This document shows positions 8,603-18,718 of a stretch of DNA of 33,609 bases, in pieces (positions within the stretch are counted from its first letter, which is position 1; each line of letters opens with the position of its first letter). Where the stretch lies: the NCBI GenBank assembly GCA_015222725.1, contig JADFVW010000148.1, positions 1 to 33,609 on the forward strand, in the 5' to 3' direction. Position numbers and translations under genes: made by a program. The notes under the pieces are model-generated. The model was not told the DNA's origin. It searched no databases and saw only the letters and a list, made by a program, of their open reading frames with translations. Source of the DNA: Pseudomonadota bacterium (GTDB taxonomy: Bacteria; Pseudomonadota; Gammaproteobacteria; Pseudomonadales; Halieaceae).

Positions 8603-10441
8603 CTAACTCAATGCACCGACCAGGTGATACATCCCCAATGCGCTGGCATAGGCAAACAGGCCGTAACCGATAAACATTTGTATCGGGAGTTTCCAGGACC
8701 CTGTCTCACGGGCCAACACCGCCAGGGTCGATACACACTGTGCGGCAATGGCAAAAAACACCAGTAGGGCAAAGCCGGATTCCACGGACAGGCCACTGGC
8801 CTGTACCCGCTCGGACAGGGAGATTACATTGTCCTGCGCACCCTCAATTCCAAACAGTGTTCCCAGCGTTCCCACGAAAACTTCCCGCGCCAGAAATGAC
8901 GCTATGATGGCGACGCCGTACTTCCAGTCCAGGCCAATCGGTGCAAAAACAGGTTCGATAATATGCCCCAGCACGCCCAGCCAGGACTCGCCCAGGTCGG
9001 CGCCGAAATTGGGAAAGTAGCCCAGGAACCAGACAACCATGGTCACCCAGAAGATAACCGGGCCGGCCTTGGTCACAAAATGCTTTGAACGCTCCCAGGC
9101 GCCCCGCAGCAGCGGCAACCAGGAGGGCATGCGATAGGGGGGCATCTCCAGTACAAAGGGCGCATCTTCGCCGTGATCGTCTATGGTCCTCGACACCAGG
9201 GCCGTCACCAGCAGGCCCGCCATAATACCCAGTAAATAAACCCCGAACATGGCCAGCCCCTGCAAGCCAACCCAACCACCCAGAACCGACTCAGCCGGAA
9301 TAAAAGCAGAGATCAGCAGGGCATACACCGGCAGCCTGGCTGAACAGGGCATCAGGGGAATGGCCAGGTAGGTCAGCCAACGCCGTCGGGGCGACTCAAT
9401 AGTTCGGGCAGCGTAAATTCCGGGAATAGCGCAGGCCACTCCCGACAGCATGGGAATAAAGCTCTTGCCGGTGAGTCCGAAGGCCCGTAACGGCCGGTGA
9501 CAGATGACCGCCGCGCGAGACAAATAGCCCGAGTCCTCCAGCATACCCACCATCAGCGTCAATACAAAAATCTGCGGCACAAACACCAGGAAAGCCCCCA
9601 GCCCACCGAATATCGCCTCGTCGATAAAATCAAAGGCAATGCTATTACTGATATGGGGCAGCACCAGGGAAGACAGCCACAGCAGGGAGTTTTCCACCGC
9701 GTCCATAACCGGTGCCGCCCAGGTAAAAATAGACTGGAACAGAAAATACATAATCAGCAGAAAGCTGACGCCACCGGTAAAAGAGCTGAGAAAAAAGGCA
9801 TCCGCCCGGGAGTGAGTTTTCAGCAGTAAATCACCCTTGGGGCCGAAATCTCGCGCGAGTTGCTCCGCCTCCCCCCTATAGGCATTCTCGTCCCGGCCGA
9901 TAATATCCGATGCCACAGCGGGCGCCGTGATATCGCCCGGGGTAGTGGCCAGAACCTTCTCGAGGGTCTCCAGGCCCTCCCCTGTCTTGGCAGACAGCGG
10001 CACCACGGGCATATTTATAGCTTTCTCCAGCCCCGCCGCATCGAAATCCAGATCGTGCTTATGCAATACGTCCTGCATATTCGCGGCAATAAGCAGCCGC
10101 TTGCCATACCGGCCGCACAGCTCCTGTAACTGCAGGGCAAATACCAGGCCCTTTTCCAGTCGAGTGGAGTCGACCACGCACAACACCGAAGAAACGTCGC
10201 CCTCATTCAAGGCGTGGGACAAGGCATCCAGGGCAATACTTTCCTCCCCGGAAATGGCATGCATGGAATACACACCGGGAAAATCAACCAGCTCAAGCTC
10301 GGGGTAGTGCCGACAGTGGCCACTGTGGGTACCCACAGTAATGCCTGGAAAGTTGGCTACTTTCTGATTTAATCCGGTTAATTTGTTGAACAGCAGGCTT
10401 TTTCCCGAATTGGGACTACCCACTAAAAGCACCTGGCTCAT
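8603..10441 (-). CDS. feoB: Ferrous iron transport protein B (FeoB, compact form of 612 aa)
   Basis: N-terminal G domain VGSPNSGKSLLFNKLTG, NFPGITVG, DFPGVYS; membrane part with GVACAIPGIYAARTI and LAREVFVGTLGTLFG; coupled to a feoA-like ORF. Confidence 0.9.
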   Translation of the reverse strand: MSQVLLVGSPNSGKSLLFNKLTGLNQKVANFPGITVGTHSGHCRHYPELELVDFPGVYSMHAISGEESIALDALSHALNEGDVSSVLCVVDSTRLEKGLVFALQLQELCGRYGKRLLIAANMQDVLHKHDLDFDAAGLEKAINMPVVPLSAKTGEGLETLEKVLATTPGDITAPAVASDIIGRDENAYRGEAEQLARDFGPKGDLLLKTHSRADAFFLSSFTGGVSFLLIMYFLFQSIFTWAAPVMDAVENSLLWLSSLVLPHISNSIAFDFIDEAIFGGLGAFLVFVPQIFVLTLMVGMLEDSGYLSRAAVICHRPLRAFGLTGKSFIPMLSGVACAIPGIYAARTIESPRRRWLTYLAIPLMPCSARLPVYALLISAFIPAESVLGGWVGLQGLAMFGVYLLGIMAGLLVTALVSRTIDDHGEDAPFVLEMPPYRMPSWLPLLRGAWERSKHFVTKAGPVIFWVTMVVWFLGYFPNFGADLGESWLGVLGHIIEPVFAPIGLDWKYGVAIIASFLAREVFVGTLGTLFGIEGAQDNVISLSERVQASGLSVESGFALLVFFAIAAQCVSTLAVLARETGSWKLPIQMFIGYGLFAYASALGMYHLVGALS

Positions 10442-10707
10442 GTGAATTGGCTCTTGGTACTCACCATCTCCGCTATCTGTTTTTCAAGAGAGTAAACGGC
10501 ATTGGCCACCCGATAGAGCTTGGGGGCACCCAGGCGGGGGGCGACCGTGCAGGAAACGCTGGCCCCGGGGCGAAACCCCAATTCTGTCAGGCGTACTTTA
10601 AAGCGCTGTTGCATGGCCTCGTCAAAGCCATTGATGACACAGCTCTCCCCCCTTCGCAGTTGCCACAGGGAGCCCCTTACAGAGTCATCTTTGCGTGTTT
10701 TTTCCAT
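10438..10707 (-). CDS. feoA: FeoA family protein
   Basis: GESCVINGFDEAMQQRFKVRLTELGFRPGASVSCTVAPRLGAPKLYRVANAVYSLEKQIAEMV is FeoA/SH3-like. Overlaps feoB by 4 bp. The listed start at 10752 would overlap a candidate Fur box; Met at 10707 is preferred. Confidence 0.85.
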   Translation of the reverse strand: MEKTRKDDSVRGSLWQLRRGESCVINGFDEAMQQRFKVRLTELGFRPGASVSCTVAPRLGAPKLYRVANAVYSLEKQIAEMVSTKSQFT

Positions 10708-10736
10708 GGGTAGAACCATAACAGATTTAATACGAA

Positions 10737-10751
10737 TAGTAATCCTTATCA
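10737..10751 (-). promoter_or_regulatory. Candidate Fur box upstream of feoAB
   Basis: Minus-strand TGATAAGGATTACTA compared with the 7-1-7 Fur half-site model TGATAATNATTATCA. Confidence 0.5.
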
Positions 10752-10773
10752 TTTAGATCCAGGTCAAGGTTTC

Positions 10774-10803
10774 TCGACCTGCTGCCCTATCACTGACTAT
10801 AAT
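10774..10803 (+). promoter_or_regulatory. Candidate sigma70 promoter of nhaA
   Basis: TCGACC (10774-10779), 18 bp spacer, perfect TATAAT (10798-10803), 33 bp upstream of the nhaA ATG. Confidence 0.45.
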
Positions 10804-10836
10804 GGCCGCTGTTTCTATCATGGGCTAACCCACATC

Positions 10837-12186
10837 ATGGCAAAAGGTATCAATTACGCACTCTGGGAAAGGTCATTTGACCGCATCCTGACACCCCTGG
10901 AAGAGTTCATCCACAGGCAGACAACCAGTGGTGTGTTGTTGATGATCTGCGCAGTTATTGCCCTGGTCATTGCCAATAGTCCCCTGCACGATTCCTACGA
11001 ACAGCTTTTGCACACCGAAATCGGTTTTAGCCTGGGTTCCATGCAGCTTTCCCTATCGATTCACCACTGGATTAACGAGGCCCTGATGGCCTTGTTTTTC
11101 CTGATTATGGGGCTGGAATTAAAAAGAGAATTGTTGGTCGGGGAGCTGTCCTCCCTGCGCCAGGCCATGCTGCCCATTATGGCCGCCGTGGGTGGTATGG
11201 TAGTCCCCGCCCTGTTTTACTTTGCGCTCAATGTCGATGGTCCCGCGGCCAAGGGCTGGGGCATTCCCATGGCCACCGACATTGCCTTCGCCATTGGCGC
11301 TTTAAGTTTGTTGGGTGCTCGCGTACCCAAAACGCTGGTCACTTTTCTTATCGCGCTGGCCATCGTGGATGACCTGGGTGCCGTGGCCGTCATCGCGCTG
11401 TACTATACCGAGTCAATCAATATGCAGGCCCTGCTCTACGCCATTATTTGCGGCCTGGCATTGATTGCCTGCAATATGCTGGGCGTGCGCCGCTCCCTGC
11501 CCTATGCGGTGATTGGCGGGTTGTTATGGAGCGCCATGCTGGCCAGCGGTATCCACGCGACCATCGCCGGTATTGTAGTGGCATTCACAATTCCCATACG
11601 ACCAAAATTCGAGCCCAGGCACTTTATCGCCAAAGTCGAAAAGCTCACCCTGAGCATGAAAAAGTCCGTGGAGGAAAACCCGGACATTATCCACAACAAC
11701 CGCTTTCGCAGCCTGGTGTCCTCTCTGAGCGACGGCGTTAGCCAGGTTCAGGCACCCGCGCAAAAAGCCGAGCACAAGTTACATTTGCCGGTTGCCTATA
11801 TTGTCATCCCAATCTTTGCCCTGGCCAACGCCGGTATTCCCATCGAACTTTCTGCCATTGGCCAGTATCTGGTGAACCCCATCACACAGGGTGTGCTGGC
11901 CGGGCTGGTTCTAGGTAAGCCCGTGGGTATCCTGGGCTTTACCTGGCTCGCCGTAAAATTGGGCTGGGCCGAATTACCCGAAGAACTGAACATGAAGCAC
12001 ATCCTCGGTGTAGGCCTTCTTGGAGGCATCGGGTTTACCATGTCCATCTTTGTTGCAGACCTGGGCTTCGCCGGCCTGCCGGAGGATTTACTGATGGCAA
12101 AAACCGGCATACTGCTAGCCTCTGCCATCGCCGGCCTGGCAGGTTACTTTTTGCTCATGTTCCTCACGCGTAACCACCAACCCTGA
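10837..12186 (+). CDS. nhaA: Na+/H+ antiporter NhaA
   Basis: LMALFFLIMGLELKRELLVGELSSLRQAMLPIMAAVGGMVVPALFYF; GWGIPMATDIAFAIGAL; ALAIVDDLGAVAVIALYYT are diagnostic NhaA motifs. Confidence 0.95.
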   Translation: MAKGINYALWERSFDRILTPLEEFIHRQTTSGVLLMICAVIALVIANSPLHDSYEQLLHTEIGFSLGSMQLSLSIHHWINEALMALFFLIMGLELKRELLVGELSSLRQAMLPIMAAVGGMVVPALFYFALNVDGPAAKGWGIPMATDIAFAIGALSLLGARVPKTLVTFLIALAIVDDLGAVAVIALYYTESINMQALLYAIICGLALIACNMLGVRRSLPYAVIGGLLWSAMLASGIHATIAGIVVAFTIPIRPKFEPRHFIAKVEKLTLSMKKSVEENPDIIHNNRFRSLVSSLSDGVSQVQAPAQKAEHKLHLPVAYIVIPIFALANAGIPIELSAIGQYLVNPITQGVLAGLVLGKPVGILGFTWLAVKLGWAELPEELNMKHILGVGLLGGIGFTMSIFVADLGFAGLPEDLLMAKTGILLASAIAGLAGYFLLMFLTRNHQP

Positions 12187-12203
12187 AAGTCGGGAGCCAT
12201 GCT

Positions 12204-13232
12204 ATGAGTTTGAGTCAATTTCTGCGCATAGCGTTGCTGCTTGTCTGCGGCTTCTGCACTTCCGCCTGGAGCCACGATAAAACGGATATCATTACCCTCT
12301 ACAACGGCGACAAACTTACCGGTGAATTTCAAAGCCTGTACGGGGGCGTTGTAAGTTTCAACACCGATGCCCTGGGTCTGGTCAAGATTGAGTGGAAGCA
12401 TGTCTCCCGTTTTGAAAGCATCTACCACTATGACATCCGTTTGAGTGACGGTACGCGGTACTACGCTGGCATTGACGAAACAGCCATTGCAGGTCAAATA
12501 AAAGTAAGCTCCTATGACAAGCAACACAGTATTGAAATGCTGGACATTGTGGAGTTGCGCGCAGTAGAGGAAAGCTGGATCGATCGCATCGAAATCTATC
12601 TGTCCGCAGGCTATTCCTATAACAAAGCCAGCTCAGTTGCACAGACAACGCTTAATACCGACATAAGCTACGAGGATGAAAATACACTCAACGCCCTTAC
12701 CGGGCGAACCACGCTGACAGACACCGATACCGGCACAACCAACAGTACAAAGTGGGACCTCTCACGAACAGTGTGGACCGATCGGTCGCAATTATTTCGA
12801 ACCTTCTACGGACGCTTTGAAACCAACGACGAACTGGCACTCGACTCTCGCTACACGGGAGGTGCCGGCCTGGGTCGTTATTTCATAGACACCCAGAAGC
12901 TGCGTTGGACCGGCACTGCGGGCCTACAGGTTTTGACGGAGCAATCGACAGGGGGTGATCGCCAGGAGAGCGTTGAGGCATTTATGTCAACCAGCTTCGC
13001 CGCCTGGAAATTCGACACGCCGGAGCTTGACCTCGAGCTGAAATTCAACCTCTACCCAAGCTTAAGTAAGACAAAACGCGTACGTGCGGATACCGATATA
13101 CGCATCCGCTGGGAGCTGGTAAAGGACCTGTTCTGGGATGTGACCGCCTTCGGCACCTACGACAACAAGTCTGGCGAAACCGAGCACGAGATAGACTATG
13201 GCATCACTACCGGCATCGGCTGGCAATACTAG
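12204..13232 (+). CDS. DUF481 family outer-membrane protein
   Basis: Signal peptide; NGDKLTGEFQSLYGGVVSFNTDALGLVKIEW; C-terminal beta-rich repeats ending in an aromatic residue (GIGWQY). Confidence 0.8.
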   Translation: MSLSQFLRIALLLVCGFCTSAWSHDKTDIITLYNGDKLTGEFQSLYGGVVSFNTDALGLVKIEWKHVSRFESIYHYDIRLSDGTRYYAGIDETAIAGQIKVSSYDKQHSIEMLDIVELRAVEESWIDRIEIYLSAGYSYNKASSVAQTTLNTDISYEDENTLNALTGRTTLTDTDTGTTNSTKWDLSRTVWTDRSQLFRTFYGRFETNDELALDSRYTGGAGLGRYFIDTQKLRWTGTAGLQVLTEQSTGGDRQESVEAFMSTSFAAWKFDTPELDLELKFNLYPSLSKTKRVRADTDIRIRWELVKDLFWDVTAFGTYDNKSGETEHEIDYGITTGIGWQY

Positions 13233-14905
13233 GATGACTCAGTAAAAACATGCACATCGCGCTGGGGGAAGGGGATGGAAATTCCCTCTTTGTCAAAACG
13301 CATTTTTATTTCACGGGTTATATCCCAATACACGTCCCAGTAGTCCTCGGTTTTTGCCCAGGGCCTGACAATAAAATTCACCGAAGATTCGCCCAGTGAA
13401 TGCAGTTTTATCATGGTCTCAGGTTTCTTCAATACCATTTCATGCTGGCTCAAAACATCGTGCATCACACGTTCGGCGTGCTCTATATCATCACCATAGC
13501 CAATACCAAATTCCAGATCCACTCGCCTGACCTTCTGTGCAGTAACATTCTTGATGACATCGCCCCATATTTTACTGTTGGGCACAACCAGCGTCTGGTT
13601 ATCAAAAGTCGTAATGGTGGTAGACACCAGATTCATATTTTTCACCAGACCCGAGGCACCGGTGACCTCGACAAAATCGTCTACGTCATAGGGTCGATAG
13701 ATTAGGATCATTGCGCCAGCTGCGAAATTACCCAGGGTATCCTGCAGGGCAAAACCAATAACGAATCCCGCCACACCCAGGCCAGCCAGCATGGGGCCCA
13801 GCGAAATACCTATCTGGGAGAGGGCCATGAATACACCCAGCACCATAACTACCCCGCCCGACATGGAAATCAATATATCCTTCAGCAATACCGATAAATC
13901 CAGGGATGTGTTTTCACAGCTCTTCTGCACCAGGCGTTTTGTCAGCCGCGATAAGAACCTGAATATCAGCAAGATGGCGAAGAATATGATTGTCTTGAAT
14001 AATATATCGGGAGAATTGGCAACAACCGCCTCTTTCACAACCTGAAGTCCGTCGGCAAGCACGCCCCGCAGAACACCCCGTTCGAGCATGTCAACTGAAA
14101 ACTCGCCGGAGCCCTTCAGCAATACCGCTTTGTACTCGGTAGTGTCAACATCCAGGCGCTCCAGAAGATTGATCGCTGTCTCCAACCGGGAGATATATAC
14201 CTTGTGCTGGAATGCGAGGCTTTTTAGTGAGGTATCAAGGTCGGCATTTGCCGGGTCGAGTTCCAACTGGGTCTGTAATTCCTGTAGCGTGGAATCGGCA
14301 AGCTCAACCTGCCCCGCCAATTTTTCGGTGTGTAGATAAAGATCCGCCTCCAGTTGCTCCTGCAAATCGTCTGAAGACAGCCCCAGTGTCTTGCGGGACT
14401 CAAAGTTCCTGATAAGTGCATCGTAGTAATCAAATCGAATAGACTCCAGGCTATAGATATAGAGGCTCATTGAAATGCGGGCGCCGCCCGAGAGTGAGTC
14501 CCGCTCTGCACGACTACGATCCAGCAGCGTCTTCAATTCAGCCAGGCGCTCAAAGACGGCTACACCGATGGTGGAAATATTTTTGCTGAGCACCTGTTCG
14601 GCACTTTTACGTTGCTCGCTGCCCCTGGGTAGAACTGCAACCCTGGCAACCAGTTTATCCACGTCAGACAGCAGCGCAAAGCTGCGCCCATCCAGCCGAT
14701 ACTGTAGCGCCTCATTGTTCGTTGAGCCTTTGTCCTGCCGAATTAGAGTCCGCAGCAGGCCCAGCTCCTCTATATCCTTGTCGATCACCCGGGACAGGGA
14801 CTCGATGCTTGAAACAGCCTCCTCCTGCACCATTTCAGCCGCAGTGGCAGACACCATCCCCATCACGACGAACATCAACAGCGGTATTAATCTATTCAGT
14901 CTCAT
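13229..14905 (-). CDS. MscS family mechanosensitive ion channel with long N-terminal periplasmic coiled-coil region
   Basis: LAGLGVAGFVIGFALQDTLGNFAAGAMILIYRPYDVDDFVEVTGASGLVKNMNLVSTTITTFDNQTLVVPNSKIWGDVIKN is a canonical MscS motif. ORF track start is 14932; Met at 14905 precedes a signal peptide-like N-terminus. Confidence 0.92.
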   Translation of the reverse strand: MRLNRLIPLLMFVVMGMVSATAAEMVQEEAVSSIESLSRVIDKDIEELGLLRTLIRQDKGSTNNEALQYRLDGRSFALLSDVDKLVARVAVLPRGSEQRKSAEQVLSKNISTIGVAVFERLAELKTLLDRSRAERDSLSGGARISMSLYIYSLESIRFDYYDALIRNFESRKTLGLSSDDLQEQLEADLYLHTEKLAGQVELADSTLQELQTQLELDPANADLDTSLKSLAFQHKVYISRLETAINLLERLDVDTTEYKAVLLKGSGEFSVDMLERGVLRGVLADGLQVVKEAVVANSPDILFKTIIFFAILLIFRFLSRLTKRLVQKSCENTSLDLSVLLKDILISMSGGVVMVLGVFMALSQIGISLGPMLAGLGVAGFVIGFALQDTLGNFAAGAMILIYRPYDVDDFVEVTGASGLVKNMNLVSTTITTFDNQTLVVPNSKIWGDVIKNVTAQKVRRVDLEFGIGYGDDIEHAERVMHDVLSQHEMVLKKPETMIKLHSLGESSVNFIVRPWAKTEDYWDVYWDITREIKMRFDKEGISIPFPQRDVHVFTESS

Positions 14906-15026
14906 TCCAACTCCCTCTTTGTAGGCGCGCATATTAGCAGAACCCGATAGCTTCGTTTAAACTAAGTGCCATAAGAAAACAGGCATCCTCGTCTCGAGGC
15001 TATTACAGCAATGAAAAACAACATAC

Positions 15027-17144
15027 ATGCCTAATTTAGCCTCAAATTCGGTAAAAGCCAGGTTCGCCACTAAAACAGCGATCAGCCTGACGCTCGCCTA
15101 TATGCTACCTATGGCTCTGGGGTGGCCGCAACCGCAAACTGCCGCCACCACGGTGATGTTGATTGCCGCCACTGGCATGGCCTCGGAATCCCTGCAAAAA
15201 GGTGTGTTACGGGTAATGGGAACGATACTGGGTGCTATTCTCGGGCTCTCGCTTATCGCCTTATTTCCCCAGGACAGAATGCTGTATCTGTTTTGCGTGT
15301 CAATTCTCGTCGCGGTGCTGTTGTATTTATACAACGCCTATCAGGGTGATAGCACGGTTTTCATGCTTGCCGCCGTCGTGCTGATGATGGTCTTCAATGG
15401 CGGCGATGCCGAGGGTGCCTTCCTCTATGGTGTGGACCGAACACTCCTGACCGCCTTTGGCGTCATTGTTTATACTGTCGTGGCGAGCCTGCTGTGGCCG
15501 GTCAAAGTGCAGGACAATACCAAAGCACTGGCTGGTGATGTATCTGCGGCTCACAGCGCAGCTTTCTCACAGTTGATCTCCCCCGATCCAATGGATGCCG
15601 GCTCGGTGGAACAACTACTGACAAAAAATGAACTGTTCCAATCGCACTTTGTGACCGTGCGAAACGATGCAGAGAAGATCGTGAACTACCAGGCAGAATG
15701 GGACAGCATTGCCAGTGGTTTTGAGACACTGGACGAAATTCTGGTACCGGCACTGCAAACCAGCTCGCTGGATAGGAGTGTATATGGCAAGCACATTCTG
15801 AACTACGACCTTGTGCTAGAGAATATTGAGAGGATGTTGGCGCTTGTTCAGGCCAACTGGAAGGAATCGACAGAGCAACCACAACTGCATTTCCTGGACC
15901 TGGAATACAATGCCAACAATCTACAGGGCGAGAGCCATATTAACGTTGCGGCAATCGTGTCCCGCGCCGACCTGCTGATAAAGCTACAGAGCACACTGCT
16001 GCAATTGTCTAAGGCCAGTAACAGCCTTTTATTTGACCAGCGTGGGTTTACTGCTACACAGGAGTTTCGCGGCAAGCCCAGCTTTATCTGGCTTGACCGG
16101 GAGAATTTCAAAACAGCTATCCGGGCATTTGTCACTTTCTGGATCGCCGTCGCGATATGGATCCAGTTTAATCCGCCCGGCGGCTTTATGTTCGTCACAC
16201 TGAGCACCGCACTGGTAGTACTGGTGTCCTACACGCCAGTTTCTCCCAAACTACTCTACATTCTCTTTACACTGGGTTTCTTGTTCGCTGTGCCGTCCTA
16301 CATTTTTCTATTACCGAATATGCACCACTGGATTGAACTGGCCATGTTTCTTTTCACCTATGCCTTTATCGGTTTTTACGTTTTCGCAGGCCCTGTTTCC
16401 ATTTTCTTTCTAATGGGCCTGATGACTCTGGGCATACAGAACACAATGAATTACAACTTCGATGTCATCCTGATTCTCATCCTGCTTTTTTACATGGTCT
16501 GTACAAGCCTGGTGATATCTGTGTATTTCCCCTTCACCAGTAAACCCCAACTACTCTATACCAGTTTCCGCCGCCGCTTTTTCACGACCTGCGAGAAAAT
16601 GATCGCCCAGGGTTCAAGTAAGGGCCACTATGGGAAAAGCAGGCTGTTGAGTATGCGACTCGTTGCCGCCACGGCACTCACCGCAAAGATGCGACAATGG
16701 GGTGCCATGATTGACGGCACATATTTTCCCGCTAACCCGGCGGAAAAAATCTCCAGTTTCAACCTGGCCTGCGCCGTGTTACTTGAGCAGCTGAAGATAC
16801 TGGCGCGGCAGGATGCTGTATTCAGCAATAATTCACTGATTGCCCAGGCCCGCACCGGGGCCAATAGCCGGTTGCTTGCCCGACTATGTAACAGCCTGGT
16901 CGACCCTGGGGCGCAATCACAAATTGAGTGCATCTTTGATGAAGTTACTGGCAAGTTGGGCAATATTGAATCGCGCCTGAGCACATTCCTGGGTGGTGAC
17001 TACCTTAAAACCTACCCGCCAAAAGAACTGACAGAGTTTTACCTCTACATCAATTTGCAGGCATCTATTCTCGCTGGCATAGTACAATGTCGCGACTCCC
17101 TGGAAGCACTGGACTGGGATCAATTGCAGGAAAAGAAATTCTAG
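15027..17144 (+). CDS. FUSC family / AaeB-like aromatic acid efflux inner-membrane protein
   Basis: Two blocks of TM helices: KTAISLTLAYMLPMALGWPQPQTAATTVMLIAATGMASESLQKGVLRVMGTILGAILGL, then a second block FKTAIRAFVTFWIAVAIWIQFNPPGGFMFVTLSTALVVLV. Confidence 0.85.
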   Translation: MPNLASNSVKARFATKTAISLTLAYMLPMALGWPQPQTAATTVMLIAATGMASESLQKGVLRVMGTILGAILGLSLIALFPQDRMLYLFCVSILVAVLLYLYNAYQGDSTVFMLAAVVLMMVFNGGDAEGAFLYGVDRTLLTAFGVIVYTVVASLLWPVKVQDNTKALAGDVSAAHSAAFSQLISPDPMDAGSVEQLLTKNELFQSHFVTVRNDAEKIVNYQAEWDSIASGFETLDEILVPALQTSSLDRSVYGKHILNYDLVLENIERMLALVQANWKESTEQPQLHFLDLEYNANNLQGESHINVAAIVSRADLLIKLQSTLLQLSKASNSLLFDQRGFTATQEFRGKPSFIWLDRENFKTAIRAFVTFWIAVAIWIQFNPPGGFMFVTLSTALVVLVSYTPVSPKLLYILFTLGFLFAVPSYIFLLPNMHHWIELAMFLFTYAFIGFYVFAGPVSIFFLMGLMTLGIQNTMNYNFDVILILILLFYMVCTSLVISVYFPFTSKPQLLYTSFRRRFFTTCEKMIAQGSSKGHYGKSRLLSMRLVAATALTAKMRQWGAMIDGTYFPANPAEKISSFNLACAVLLEQLKILARQDAVFSNNSLIAQARTGANSRLLARLCNSLVDPGAQSQIECIFDEVTGKLGNIESRLSTFLGGDYLKTYPPKELTEFYLYINLQASILAGIVQCRDSLEALDWDQLQEKKF

Positions 17145-17146
17145 AC

Positions 17147-18718
17147 ATGAAAGCCTACACTATAGCCATCGTGTTACTCATCGCCTGCATTTCCGGCTGT
17201 ACCACGGTCGGCCCCGACTACCAACAACCGGCCAGACCCGAGTTGCCTTCCCAGTGGAGTGCCGCGAACGTAGAGGCAGAATCTCTGGATGCAGCAAATT
17301 GGTGGAAACTGTTTCAGGACCCGGTTCTCAATAGCTTGATTGACCGTGGGGCCCGGCAGAACCTCAGCGTGGAGGCAGCCGGTCTGCGTATCGTTCAAGC
17401 CAGGGCAGCCCTGGGCATTAGCGATGCCTTGATTTTTCCACAGCAACAAAACGTATCTGGTAACCTGGCCAAGGTTTACCAGAATGAGCACTCCTTCAAC
17501 TCAGCCGGTATAGGGCTTGATGTTGGCTGGGAAATGGATATCTGGGGCAAATACGCCCGAGGCATAGAGAGCTCAGAAGCAAACCTCTATGCATCGATTG
17601 CCTCCTACCGTGACGTGCTGGTGACCATCACCGCGGAGATTGCTCGCAATTATATTAATTACCGCACCGCCCAGGAACGCACCTACCTGTCAAGACAGAA
17701 TATTGCGATTCAGCAGCGAGTGGTGGCAATGACCCAGACCCAGTTCGACTCGGGTAATGTGACTGAACTGGATGTGCAGCAGTCCAAAACACAACTCTAT
17801 GCAACCCAGGCCACCCTGCCGGGCCTCTCCATCGCACGCTTGCAGGCGCGAAATGCCATAGCTGTTCTGCTGGGGGTTCTACCAGCGGAAATTGCGCCCC
17901 TGCTGGTCCTGGAAAAAGATAAAAATGCTTCGACCTATGAACAACGCCTGATCCTGCCCGCCGCGGAGTACGACGCGCAGTCGGTTATTCCGGTTGCGCC
18001 TGATTTAGACACCAGCGTCAATTCTGCACTGGTACTGCGCCGCCCCGATTTGCAGGTAGCCGAGCTGCAAGCCCGGGCGCAAAGTGCCCGAATAGGGCAG
18101 GCGGAATCCGCTTTGTACCCGCAGTTTTTCCTGTTCGGCTCTATTGGCCTTAGCGACACCGTGCCCACAGACGGGAGTTTTAGCGCCTCGAATGCGGTAA
18201 CTGCGGCCATCGGCCCAGGTTTCAGCTGGAATATTTTTCAGTACGGTCGTATAAAAAATCAGGTTCGTATTGAGGACGCCCGTTTCCAGGAAAGCCTGAG
18301 CAATTATAACCAAAGCGTACTACAGGCCGTGCAGGAAGTTTCCAACGCGCTGATTGCCTACCAGTATTCCGTGGAACAGAGCGAGTATAACTTCGAGGGC
18401 GTAAGCGCCTCGATTCGAGCGTTTAATATATCCTCAACCCAGTACAACAATGGTCTGGTAACCTACCAGCGACTGTTGAGTACAGTAGAGAAAATGACCC
18501 TGCGCGAAGATGCCTATGCCGTCACCAAGGGAAATATCGCCAACCAGGTTGTAGCGTTATACAAGGCCCTGGGCGGAGGCTGGAAGCCCCACAATGACAT
18601 TCCCATCGTCAAACCAGAAACGGTAGAGAAAATGCGGGAACGAAGCGATTGGGGTGATTATCTCGGCACCGAGCGCCTGGCACCAGAGACTATTGGCAAG
18701 GAGCGCGAAGGTGAATAG
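17147..18718 (+). CDS. Efflux outer-membrane factor, NodT/TolC-like lipoprotein
   Basis: Lipobox ACISGC; GCTTVGPDYQQPARPELPSQWSAANVEAESLDAANWWKLFQDPVLNSLIDRG; OMF repeat EVSNALIAYQ. ORF track start 17087 overlaps the FUSC ORF; Met at 17147 directly follows its stop. Confidence 0.92.
   Translation: MKAYTIAIVLLIACISGCTTVGPDYQQPARPELPSQWSAANVEAESLDAANWWKLFQDPVLNSLIDRGARQNLSVEAAGLRIVQARAALGISDALIFPQQQNVSGNLAKVYQNEHSFNSAGIGLDVGWEMDIWGKYARGIESSEANLYASIASYRDVLVTITAEIARNYINYRTAQERTYLSRQNIAIQQRVVAMTQTQFDSGNVTELDVQQSKTQLYATQATLPGLSIARLQARNAIAVLLGVLPAEIAPLLVLEKDKNASTYEQRLILPAAEYDAQSVIPVAPDLDTSVNSALVLRRPDLQVAELQARAQSARIGQAESALYPQFFLFGSIGLSDTVPTDGSFSASNAVTAAIGPGFSWNIFQYGRIKNQVRIEDARFQESLSNYNQSVLQAVQEVSNALIAYQYSVEQSEYNFEGVSASIRAFNISSTQYNNGLVTYQRLLSTVEKMTLREDAYAVTKGNIANQVVALYKALGGGWKPHNDIPIVKPETVEKMRERSDWGDYLGTERLAPETIGKEREGE

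Noticed and set aside
14955-14964. GTTTAAAC palindrome between the MscS and FUSC genes
   Set aside because: An isolated 8-bp palindrome with no second copy or spacing pattern; could be chance.
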